DNA from: Saprospiraceae bacterium
GTDB taxonomy: Bacteria; Bacteroidota; Bacteroidia; Chitinophagales; Saprospiraceae
Reading direction: 5' to 3'
Length of the DNA: 64,000 nucleotides
Assembly (NCBI GenBank): GCA_021299835.1
Contig: JAJTER010000006.1
Span: 32,247 to 96,246 of the forward strand
Within the stretch, counting starts at the first letter, position 1. Each line of letters opens with the position of its first letter. Below the pieces are notes generated by a model, which saw only the letters and a program-made list of their open reading frames with translations, was not told the origin of the DNA and did no database searches. A program made the translations under genes and the position numbers. Shown piece after piece: positions 19,990-27,965 of this stretch.

Positions 19990-21615
19990 TTACCCCATAA
20001 AAGGATATCTATAATCTGTAGGAGGATTAAAGTTCTCTTTAATGGTTCTTGGAGAAACCCAACGCCAAAGATTAATAATCGAACCTGCTTTATCATTCGT
20101 TCCTGAGGAACGTGCGCCACCAAATGGTTGTTGCCCAACGACAGCACCGGTAGGTTTATCATTGATATAGAAATTACCCGCTGCATTTCTAAGTAAGTTA
20201 TTTGCCAGGGTCAAAGCCTGCTGATCTGAAGCGAAAACGGCTCCTGTCAAAGCATACGGAGATGTTTCATCCACTAATTTAAGTGTTTCCTCATATTCGC
20301 TATCGGGATAAACATACATAGTCAGTACCGGCCCAAAGATTTCTTCCTCCATTAAAAAATGGTGAGGATTTTCAACTACGAATATGGTAGGATCAATAAA
20401 ATAACCTACAGATTTATCATAATTTCCACCCGCGATTAAACTGACTGTTTTGTCACTTTTACCTTTATCTATATATCCGACAATTTTATCAAAGGATTTT
20501 TCGTCAATCACCGCATTGATAAAATGACTATAATCGAGTGGAGAGCCCATTTTAAAGGATTGCACCATAGGAACAAGAATGTCTTTCAGTTCATTCCAAA
20601 TGGATTGGGGTATATAAGCTCTGGAAGCTGCTGAACATTTTTGACCTTGAAACTCAAAAGCACCTCTTGCCAGGGCCACGGCCAATGCCTGAACGGAAGC
20701 ACTGGAATGTGCTATCACAAAATCCTTTCCTCCTGTTTCACCAACTATTCTTGGGTAGGATTTATATTTTGGCAGATTTCCTGCTATTTTTTGCCATAGA
20801 TTATTGAAAACAGAAGTACTGCCTGTAAAATGCAATCCGGCAAAATCTCTATGTTCAAAAATAACTTCACCAGCAACAGGACCAGAAACCACCACCATAT
20901 TAATTACGCCATCGGGAAGACCTGCCATTTTAAGCACTTCCATAATCACTGCGGCAGAATACACCTGATTTTCAGCGGGTTTCCAAACCACCACATTTCC
21001 CATAAGAGCTGGGGCAGCGGGTAAATTACCTGCAATGGAGGTAAAGTTGAAAGGAGTTAGAGCAAAGATAAATCCTTCTAAAGCTCTGAATTCCAATTTA
21101 TTCCAGACTAACGGAGCAGAAATAGGCTGTTCCATATAAATCTGGGTCATAAATTTCACATTAAATCGGAAAAAATCAGCCAATTCAGCCACAGCATCTA
21201 TTTCCGCCTGATAAATATTTTTAGATTGACAGAGCATGGTCGCCGCATTCATTTTTGCTCTAAAAGGCCCGCTTAATAAATCTGCCGCTTTTAAAAAGAT
21301 AGCTGCCCTTTGTTCCCAAGGCGTAGATTCCCAGGAATGTTTGGCCTTCAGCGCTGACTGTATAGCCTTTTCAACATGGCTTCTATTTCCTTTATAGTAA
21401 TAACCGATAGTAAGTTTATGATCATGTGGAGGACAAATAGCTAATTTATCCCCATCAAAAACCTCCTCGCCACCAATAAATTGAGGGATATCTATTTTTT
21501 TTGAAAGTAACTCGGTAAGCGCCGAATCTAACGCTTTCCTTTCCGATGAACCCGTTGCATAATTTAGAACCGGTTCATTTTTTATTTCTGGAAGGGTAAA
21601 AAGGGCATTGGCCAT
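19990..21615 (-). CDS. pruA: L-glutamate gamma-semialdehyde (P5C) dehydrogenase
   Basis: The 541-residue enzyme belongs to the aldehyde dehydrogenase superfamily, P5C dehydrogenase branch, which converts the proline-degradation intermediate glutamate semialdehyde to glutamate with NAD+. Catalytic residues are visible: N190 in TPFNFTSI, E293 in IVGETGGKDF and C327 in FQGQKCSAASRAY. The C-terminal PFGGARSSGTNDKAGS is typical. No proline dehydrogenase domain is fused, and no separate putA-type gene is in the window. It is 26 bp downstream of coaD. Confidence 0.95.
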   Translation of the reverse strand: MANALFTLPEIKNEPVLNYATGSSERKALDSALTELLSKKIDIPQFIGGEEVFDGDKLAICPPHDHKLTIGYYYKGNRSHVEKAIQSALKAKHSWESTPWEQRAAIFLKAADLLSGPFRAKMNAATMLCQSKNIYQAEIDAVAELADFFRFNVKFMTQIYMEQPISAPLVWNKLEFRALEGFIFALTPFNFTSIAGNLPAAPALMGNVVVWKPAENQVYSAAVIMEVLKMAGLPDGVINMVVVSGPVAGEVIFEHRDFAGLHFTGSTSVFNNLWQKIAGNLPKYKSYPRIVGETGGKDFVIAHSSASVQALAVALARGAFEFQGQKCSAASRAYIPQSIWNELKDILVPMVQSFKMGSPLDYSHFINAVIDEKSFDKIVGYIDKGKSDKTVSLIAGGNYDKSVGYFIDPTIFVVENPHHFLMEEEIFGPVLTMYVYPDSEYEETLKLVDETSPYALTGAVFASDQQALTLANNLLRNAAGNFYINDKPTGAVVGQQPFGGARSSGTNDKAGSIINLWRWVSPRTIKENFNPPTDYRYPFMG

Positions 21616-21641
21616 AATATTTGGTTTTAAAGTATAAGGTT

Positions 21642-22115
21642 TTATCTTAAAAAAGGTTGAATAACTATTTTTTCAGGTAAAAAAGAAATTGCGTCTCCCC
21701 CACCCTTTATAATTTCGCGAACAATGGTTGAGCTGATATGACTGAATGCTGGTTGGCTAATCAAAAAAATGGTTTCAAGACCATTCCCAACGATATGATT
21801 AAGTTGAGAAATGGTTTTTTCATAATCGAAATCGGAGGCATTTCTTAAACCTCTGATCAGGTATTTAGCTCCAATTCTGGAACAGTAGTGGGCGGTAAGA
21901 TTTTCAAAACTCCCAATTTCAATCTTAGGTTCGTCCCTAAAAACCTGATCCAACCATTTCAATCGGTCGGGAAGGGGAAATAATGTTTTCTTTTGATCAT
22001 TAACCCCCACCGCAACGATAATCTTATCGAAAAATGGCAAAGCCCTCATGACAATATCAACATGCCCAACAGTGATAGGATCAAATGACCCTGGAAATAC
22101 AGCAATTTTTTCCAT
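21642..22115 (-). CDS. coaD: Pantetheine-phosphate adenylyltransferase
   Basis: The 157-residue enzyme catalyses the penultimate step of coenzyme A synthesis. It has the nucleotidyltransferase motif FPGSFDPITVGHVDI (T15-x-x-H18), the LIRGLRNASDFDYE substrate loop and the C-terminal ISSTIVREI motif. Length is normal. It lies between a secreted hypothetical protein (36 bp upstream) and pruA. Confidence 0.96.
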   Translation of the reverse strand: MEKIAVFPGSFDPITVGHVDIVMRALPFFDKIIVAVGVNDQKKTLFPLPDRLKWLDQVFRDEPKIEIGSFENLTAHYCSRIGAKYLIRGLRNASDFDYEKTISQLNHIVGNGLETIFLISQPAFSHISSTIVREIIKGGGDAISFLPEKIVIQPFLR

Positions 22116-22151
22116 GACAGATTTATGAATACCAAAGATAAACCAAGGTAT

Positions 22152-22715
22152 CTAATTTTCAAGTATTTGGAAGGAATCGAAAAATTTATCTGTATCCATA
22201 TTTGAAGCCAATGATTTAAAGGTGATGGTTTGGATAGCAAAATACCTGTTTTTCATTAAATAGGCCTTTGTCTTTATGACCGCCGTATCATTTTTATAAT
22301 GTATCCGCCAAAACTGGCCTGGTAAAGTATTTAACTTGATTGGAGAGAAATAAATAACCTTTCCATTGATGCTAAAAGCGGCTTCATTCCTTGTTGACTC
22401 AAAAAAATCACTGACAAAAGATTCATCTTTGGCATCGAGTGCCCCCTCTGGGTAATCGCAATACTGAACCATGTACATAAAGTTTGACTGTCCACTATTA
22501 GCGGAAGGTTGGAAATAAAAAGTATGCATAACGAGAGGGCCTAAAGGCGTATTGGAACTATCTATTTTTTCACGAAGTTCCCCTGGCACGGTAACAACAA
22601 ATTTGCCATTATCTGACTTAAACTTGAACCAATCAAGCTTTATTTCAGGACTTTGCTGTGCATTCATCGAAAAAAAAATAAGTGACAGACCAAAAAGAAG
22701 TATGAATCGATACAT
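22152..22715 (-). CDS. Secreted hypothetical protein
   Basis: I do not recognise a named family with confidence. The 187-residue protein has a signal peptide (FILLFGLSLIFFSMNAQ) and then a single small domain with DNGKFVVTVPGEL and a C-terminal DTDKFFDSFQIL. That layout resembles PsbP-like or 'TPM/DUF' beta-sandwich exported proteins, but this is only a general resemblance. It is divergent from purE with 28 bp between starts and lies upstream of coaD. Confidence 0.7.
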   Translation of the reverse strand: MYRFILLFGLSLIFFSMNAQQSPEIKLDWFKFKSDNGKFVVTVPGELREKIDSSNTPLGPLVMHTFYFQPSANSGQSNFMYMVQYCDYPEGALDAKDESFVSDFFESTRNEAAFSINGKVIYFSPIKLNTLPGQFWRIHYKNDTAVIKTKAYLMKNRYFAIQTITFKSLASNMDTDKFFDSFQILEN

Positions 22716-22743
22716 AAAATAGTAGTTTTACGAAAAAAAACAA

Positions 22744-23244
22744 ATGAAAGAAGAAGCTATTTTAGTGAGCATAATAATGGGATCCGATTCGGATATGAAG
22801 ATAATGGAAGAAGCAGTTCATATCATCAAGTCTTTTAACATTTCTTATGAGATAGATATTGTTTCAGCGCACAGAACGCCTGAAAAATTGTATTCTTATG
22901 CAAAAAACGCACATGTAAGAGGGGTAAAAGTGATTATTGCCGGAGCAGGAGGGGCAGCACATTTACCAGGCATGGTAGCAGCAATTTCCCCTTTACCAAT
23001 CATTGGGGTACCCATTAAATCGACTAATTCCATTGACGGTTGGGATTCAATTCTGTCTATTTTACAAATGCCCGGGGGCGTTCCTGTGGCTACAGTAGCA
23101 TTGAACGGTGCAAAAAACGCTGGTATTCTGGCTCTTCAAATATTGAGCACCAGCGATAGCGACCTTCAGAACAGGCTTATTGACTATAAGAACCAATTAA
23201 ATGAAGAAGTACAGGAAAAGGCCAGAAAAATAAAGACTTTATAG
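22744..23244 (+). CDS. purE: N5-carboxyaminoimidazole ribonucleotide mutase
   Basis: The 166-residue enzyme of purine biosynthesis converts N5-CAIR to CAIR. Class I PurE hallmarks are present: IMGSDSDMKIM, SAHRTPEKLYSYA (active-site His) and AGAGGAAHLPGMVAA. No purK is nearby. The 3' end overlaps the convergent GDSL hydrolase gene by 6 bp. Confidence 0.96.
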   Translation: MKEEAILVSIIMGSDSDMKIMEEAVHIIKSFNISYEIDIVSAHRTPEKLYSYAKNAHVRGVKVIIAGAGGAAHLPGMVAAISPLPIIGVPIKSTNSIDGWDSILSILQMPGGVPVATVALNGAKNAGILALQILSTSDSDLQNRLIDYKNQLNEEVQEKARKIKTL

Positions 23245-23946
23245 TTTCTTCAGCCCTTTCTGAATCGCCGCTAATAATAAAGGTTCCATGATGGCGTATC
23301 CTGCGGGCGTTGGATGAACCTTATCTGTACTCAACCCAGGTTTAAGTCCTAAATTACCATCTTCCATGGAAGAATAATAGTCCAGATAGATATGTCCCTT
23401 TAATTTAGCATACTTTTTAATGTCCTCATTTAAACTAACTACCTTTGGGCCAGGGTTCATTCCTGGACGCCAGGGAAAATCACTTGCGGGTAGAACCGAA
23501 CTTAAAATCACCCCAATTTTATTGGCAACAGCCAATTCACACATAGAAATAATATTATCCATTATTTCAGCTTGAGAAATTGGACCTGTATTTTGAGCGA
23601 TATCATTAATTCCGCAGAGCAACACCACTAATTTTGGCTTAAGATGAACAACATCTTGCTTAAACCTCAATAACATCTGAGGCGTAGTTTGTCCACTTAT
23701 ACCCCTACCCACCAGATTGGTATTCGCTTTAAAAAAATCGGGACGCTCTCTTACCCAACCTTCGGTAATGGAATTACCCATCAGTACGACCGTAGAAGTT
23801 GATGGTTTCTCTTTTAATAAAGCATTATTCGCCTCTTTATATCTTGTTAGATTAGCCCAATCCATAACCTTTTTATTATCCTGCCCTGACAGATTGAAAA
23901 TCGAAATTATGGTCAGAAATATAGCCGTTACAACCGTATTTTTCAT
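23239..23946 (-). CDS. Secreted SGNH/GDSL hydrolase
   Basis: This is a 235-residue protein when started at the ATG at 23946, which begins a proper signal peptide (TAIFLTIISIFNLSGQ). The frame is open further upstream to 24072, but that would overlap the preceding gene by more than 120 bp and remove the signal. SGNH blocks are visible: LMGNSITEGW (Ser), GRGISGQT (Gly), LCGINDIAQ (Asn) and DKVHPTPAGY (Asp-x-x-His). It is likely an esterase or acetyl hydrolase in the periplasm; the substrate is unknown. Confidence 0.88.
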   Translation of the reverse strand: MKNTVVTAIFLTIISIFNLSGQDNKKVMDWANLTRYKEANNALLKEKPSTSTVVLMGNSITEGWVRERPDFFKANTNLVGRGISGQTTPQMLLRFKQDVVHLKPKLVVLLCGINDIAQNTGPISQAEIMDNIISMCELAVANKIGVILSSVLPASDFPWRPGMNPGPKVVSLNEDIKKYAKLKGHIYLDYYSSMEDGNLGLKPGLSTDKVHPTPAGYAIMEPLLLAAIQKGLKKL

Positions 23947-23950
23947 AAAA

Positions 23951-24988
23951 TTAGCTATTAAAGAGATTATCATAAGAAGAAGAACCAGAAATTTTTGGTG
24001 TTTCACCTTTTGAAAAACCCTTCTGGTTAAGGTCAAGCATGGATGGAGAGGATAAAGAGGAGGAAGAGCCATCGAGCAACATCAAGGATGATTTTTTCTC
24101 CCATTCTTCCAGCATTTTTAAGCCCTGTTCTTCAAAAACACCATTTTGTAGATCCACTGAATCCATAAAATTGGAAGACATTTCCATAAAACGCTCCATT
24201 TCACCTACCTTATTGGCCACATCATCGGCAATAGTTTCCATGGCCATATCGAACATAGCTCTTTTATCGGGATCTCCACTAATAATGCTCATGGCTGATT
24301 TCATAGCAGAGTGAGAGGTACGAATTGCCTTTCTCTCTTGTTCTTTTAATTTTACCTGATCTCTTGTATCCTCCAAAAGCACTTCAGAATTATCATGCAT
24401 TTTTGTTAAAATACGATAAAGAATCTCCATTTTCTGGAGGAGAACAGTATATTTTTCATTACTTTCTTTCAATCTTGCTGCTTTTCTGGAACTGAGCAAC
24501 ATTTGATTTTCATTTCCAGCATCTCTGGCAGCCTGCGCTAGTTTCATACTGGCATTCACCTCTTTTTCATTGTCTTCATAAACCGTGTGAAGTTTCCTTA
24601 TTTGACCACGTAACAAGCCAATTTGGGTACGCATTTTACCTAAATTTTTCTCCAGATCCTCTACATAATTTTTTAGAATACCCACTGGATCAATGGTAAC
24701 AAAAGCGCCGGTGATGGTACGCATTAAACTTTTATACATATACCATACAAGCGTTCTCATACGAGGATCCGCCACCATGTAAACTAAGGCTCCAATGGCG
24801 ATAATCATTAAAGTCAAATAGAACACATTTTGAGCCAGCGCTAAAAGGAAGGCAATATTTGAAAAAATCAAGAAACCAACGCCCCCGACGATAGTCATCA
24901 AAAAAACAAGGCCAGCAATCCCTTCAGGTCTTGACCAAAAGGACTTGGGTTTCATATTTCCACTATTAAATTGAGATATATCAGCCAT
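23951..24988 (-). CDS. PspA/IM30-like coiled-coil protein with two N-terminal membrane helices
   Basis: I do not recognise an exact family. The 345-residue protein has two membrane segments (about residues 24-47 and 49-68: VFLMTIVGGVGFLIF and VFYLTLMIIAIGALVYMV). A long helical region with coiled-coil character follows (about 100-270), with GILKNYVEDLEKNLGKM and KAARLKESNEKY recalling PspA/IM30 organisation. A Ser-rich tail ends the protein. It follows the 191-residue coiled-coil protein by 11 bp, which suggests that the two act together. A role in membrane remodelling or envelope stress is inference from fold type only. Confidence 0.72.
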   Translation of the reverse strand: MADISQFNSGNMKPKSFWSRPEGIAGLVFLMTIVGGVGFLIFSNIAFLLALAQNVFYLTLMIIAIGALVYMVADPRMRTLVWYMYKSLMRTITGAFVTIDPVGILKNYVEDLEKNLGKMRTQIGLLRGQIRKLHTVYEDNEKEVNASMKLAQAARDAGNENQMLLSSRKAARLKESNEKYTVLLQKMEILYRILTKMHDNSEVLLEDTRDQVKLKEQERKAIRTSHSAMKSAMSIISGDPDKRAMFDMAMETIADDVANKVGEMERFMEMSSNFMDSVDLQNGVFEEQGLKMLEEWEKKSSLMLLDGSSSSLSSPSMLDLNQKGFSKGETPKISGSSSYDNLFNS

Positions 24989-24999
24989 AATTTAAGTAT

Positions 25000-25575
25000 T
25001 TACAGATAAAGGTTGATTGCATCGATATCACGATCTATTTCACTATTGATAGCGTGCAAGGTAACTTCAAAATTTTGTTTTGTAGCATTAATTTTCGAAT
25101 CAGATTCAATAATCTGTTCGTTTTTAGATTTTATCAAGGCTTCATTCTTGATAATTTTAGCTTCAAGCTCAGACATTTGCTGTTTAAACAAAGATATTTG
25201 TTGTTCCAGCGCCAGAATTTCATTGTTTTTAACCACAACATGTTGATTCACCTGATTTTGCAACGCAACATCAAATGAATTTTTCTCCTTTTGTAAAACA
25301 GATTTATAATGTTCGGCGGAACTAACCAAATGCTCTTTAGTTAATCCAATAACGGAAGCTGTGGCAAAAGCAGATTGAAAAACCTGGGAAGACTCCATCT
25401 TTAAACTAGCCAATGCGCGAAGAGACGCTCTAAACTCAAGATAATCAAAGCCCTTCAAATTATTTCGAAGCAATGCATCGGTCAGCGATTTACAACTTTT
25501 ATCATCTAAGCCATCTAAATTACCAAATAAGTTGGTCGATGATTTATCCATCATTTCATATATTATTAAAGCCAT
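25000..25575 (-). CDS. Coiled-coil hypothetical protein paired with the PspA-like gene
   Basis: This 191-residue cytosolic protein is unrecognised. The first 100 residues are helical and globular (a section with DKSCKSLTDALLRNNLKGFD). The second half is a heptad-rich coiled coil (EILALEQQISLFKQQ, ELEAKIIKNEALIKSKNEQ). There is no signal peptide or membrane helix. The start could be the ATG at 25575 or one of the ATGs seven or eight codons later. It is the first gene of a two-gene minus-strand unit with the PspA-like membrane protein. Confidence 0.72.
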   Translation of the reverse strand: MALIIYEMMDKSSTNLFGNLDGLDDKSCKSLTDALLRNNLKGFDYLEFRASLRALASLKMESSQVFQSAFATASVIGLTKEHLVSSAEHYKSVLQKEKNSFDVALQNQVNQHVVVKNNEILALEQQISLFKQQMSELEAKIIKNEALIKSKNEQIIESDSKINATKQNFEVTLHAINSEIDRDIDAINLYL

Positions 25576-25673
25576 TCGAAAAACACTGCAATTTAAGGGA
25601 ATTTAGTAAATTGCTCTATTTATTTTTCGATAAACCGCTGCAATTAAAAGATTAAAAACGTCCTTTTTAAAAT

Positions 25674-26750
25674 ATGACAAAAAATAATTACTTGAAAATT
25701 TCCTTATTGGATGATTCCAATGAAAAAGGTAGTATTTATTTGACGGGTAACTTTAACGGTTGGAAACCCGCCGATGAAAGGTATCAAATGATTAATGCAT
25801 CAGATAACTATTATTTTATTGACATTCCCCTGTCTTTAATTCCCGATGAAACCCTGGATTACAAATATACCCGGGGAGATTGGCATTCCGTCGAACTTAA
25901 TAGTTCTGGAAAACACACACCCAATAGAAAGTGGGCAATGGGAATGCCTGAACCAAAAGACACCGTAAATCAATGGTTGAAAGACGAAGATTTAAACTAC
26001 ACTAAATTTTACCCTATCATCCATGACTTATCCTCCAAATTCAAAGTCCCTGACCCGATTAAAACGAGGAGAATATCTATACTTTTACCCTGGGATTATT
26101 ATTCCTCGACGGAAAGATACCCCATTGTTTATTTACAAGATGGGCAAAATCTTTTTCAAGACAAATCGCCTTATGGAAATTGGCATATCGATAGAAAAGT
26201 AGCCAGATTATCCGCTCAGAAAGATAAAAGGGTTATCATTCTGGCCGTCGACCATACCCATGAGAATAGATTGGCAGAATACACCCCTCCTCACGTGCCC
26301 GATCGTGCGGAAGCTTATGGTAAAGAATATATAGATTTTTTAAAAAATGATATTATTCCCTACGTTGATCAAAATTACAGAACGATAGGCAATCCTCAGA
26401 ATACCATCATTGGAGGGAGTTCAATGGGCGGACTGATAAGTTTATATGCTCACCTGGCTTTTCCAGCTGTATTTGGAAAGGGCCTTATTTTTTCTCCTTC
26501 TCTATGGCTCCTTCCTAATCTTTTCGATTGGTTACAATCTAATTCCGCAGATACAATAAAAACAAAAACTTATATTTATTGTGGTGGAAGGGAGAGCAAC
26601 GAAATGGTAGGTCAAGTTGTGGCTTTGTACCATGGGTTGAGAGCACTAAACAAAGAAAATGAAATCACTTTGAAAATTAATTCTCAAGGGGAGCATCATG
26701 AATCTTACTGGGGAGAAGAATTTTTTCAATCCATGGAATTCATCTTATAA
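25674..26750 (+). CDS. Esterase with N-terminal glycogen-binding-like (CBM48/AMPK) domain
   Basis: The 358-residue protein has an N-terminal beta-sandwich of about 95 residues with the motif IYLTGNFNGWKP, typical of AMPK/CBM48 domains. A linker is followed by an esterase-D-type alpha/beta hydrolase with the nucleophile Ser in IIGGSSMGGLIS and a His in GEHHESYWGEEFF. There is no signal peptide, so it is probably cytosolic. The ATP-grasp gene begins 10 bp downstream on the same strand, suggesting a shared transcript. The substrate is unknown; sugar esters or peptide-like esters are both possible. Confidence 0.85.
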   Translation: MTKNNYLKISLLDDSNEKGSIYLTGNFNGWKPADERYQMINASDNYYFIDIPLSLIPDETLDYKYTRGDWHSVELNSSGKHTPNRKWAMGMPEPKDTVNQWLKDEDLNYTKFYPIIHDLSSKFKVPDPIKTRRISILLPWDYYSSTERYPIVYLQDGQNLFQDKSPYGNWHIDRKVARLSAQKDKRVIILAVDHTHENRLAEYTPPHVPDRAEAYGKEYIDFLKNDIIPYVDQNYRTIGNPQNTIIGGSSMGGLISLYAHLAFPAVFGKGLIFSPSLWLLPNLFDWLQSNSADTIKTKTYIYCGGRESNEMVGQVVALYHGLRALNKENEITLKINSQGEHHESYWGEEFFQSMEFIL

Positions 26751-26760
26751 ATTATTAAAT

Positions 26761-27963
26761 ATGAATATATTATGCATTTGCAGCTATTTTAAAGGGACCG
26801 AATTTTTAATTCAACAATCTATTTTAGGTCATCGCGTATTTTTAATTACCTGTGAAAGTAGAAAGCAGGAAAATTGGCCATGGCAACATATTACCGAAAC
26901 CTATTATTTGCCCAACGAGGATAATTCCTCGGAAAATATGGCTTTACTTAAAAAAGGGTTTGGCTGGTTACTACAAACGGAAAAAATAGACGTTTTGGTT
27001 GCTTTGGACGACTTTGACGTTGAAAAAGCAGCTTTTCTTAGATCTGCCTTTCAAATAAAGGGCATGAATGTTCATACTGCACAACTTTTTAGGGATAAAT
27101 TAGCCATGAGAATAGCTGCAAAGGAATTTGAAATATCCATTCCTCCATTTTGTCCTCTATTTAATGATATGGCCGTTCATCAGTTTATGAGAGAAGTGGA
27201 GGGGCCCTGGATTATTAAGCCGCGAAGTCAGGCATCAACTACAGGTATAAAAAAAGTAGCCTCATACAATGAAGTAGCTCAATTTCTTCAAGATGTGGGT
27301 GAAAATAGAACTGATTACCTCTTAGAGAAATTTATCCCTGGAAGTGTTTTTCACTGTGATTCTTTATCTTATAAAGGCGACATTGTTTTTGAAAAAACCT
27401 CGAGGTATTTAGAAACACCCTTAAAGGTAGCTCATGAAGGAGGTATTTTTAAAACCATTACACTGCCCGATTATACCACTGATAATAAAGATATTTTAAG
27501 TCTAAACAGGCAACTCCTTCACAGCTTCAATCTACAGAACGGCGCAAGTCATACTGAATTTATTAAGGCAGAAAGTGATGGAAAAATCTACTTTCTTGAA
27601 ACTTCTGCACGGGTTGGAGGGGCACATATTACAGAATTATTAGAAGCTGCCACAGGAATAAATATGTGGAAAGAATGGGCCAACCTGGAGCATTGTGTTT
27701 TTGAAAATAAGCCCTATACGATGCCTGATAAGAAAAATTTCTTCGCGGGTCTTATTGTTTCTCTGGCAAAAATGAAAGAGCCGGATATATCCATTTTCAG
27801 TGACGAAAAGATCATCTGGACATTAAAAAAAGATTACCATGTTGGTATGGTTTTCAGGAGTGAGTATTTCGAGGACATTATCTCAATGATGGAAAATATT
27901 ACGCCCATCATTCAAGAAAAATTTCATGCTTCAGCACCCACTCCTGATAAACCTATAGATTAA
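26761..27963 (+). CDS. ATP-grasp family ligase
   Basis: Started at the ATG at 26761 (NILCICSYFKG), the protein has 400 residues. The frame is open back to 26698, but that overlaps the esterase. The central part carries ATP-grasp features: PWIIKPRSQASTTGIKKV (lysine and glycine-rich loop), LLEKFIPGSVFHCDSLSY and metal-binding IYFLETSARVGGAHITELLE. Such enzymes join a carboxylate to an amine or thiol through an acyl phosphate. Pairing with an esterase suggests a small modification pathway, but the substrate cannot be read from sequence. Confidence 0.85.
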   Translation: MNILCICSYFKGTEFLIQQSILGHRVFLITCESRKQENWPWQHITETYYLPNEDNSSENMALLKKGFGWLLQTEKIDVLVALDDFDVEKAAFLRSAFQIKGMNVHTAQLFRDKLAMRIAAKEFEISIPPFCPLFNDMAVHQFMREVEGPWIIKPRSQASTTGIKKVASYNEVAQFLQDVGENRTDYLLEKFIPGSVFHCDSLSYKGDIVFEKTSRYLETPLKVAHEGGIFKTITLPDYTTDNKDILSLNRQLLHSFNLQNGASHTEFIKAESDGKIYFLETSARVGGAHITELLEAATGINMWKEWANLEHCVFENKPYTMPDKKNFFAGLIVSLAKMKEPDISIFSDEKIIWTLKKDYHVGMVFRSEYFEDIISMMENITPIIQEKFHASAPTPDKPID

Positions 27964-27965
27964 CC

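Noticed and set aside
23947..24072. Extended start of the GDSL hydrolase
   Set aside because: It overlaps the PspA-like gene by more than 120 bp and hides a good signal peptide that begins at 23946.
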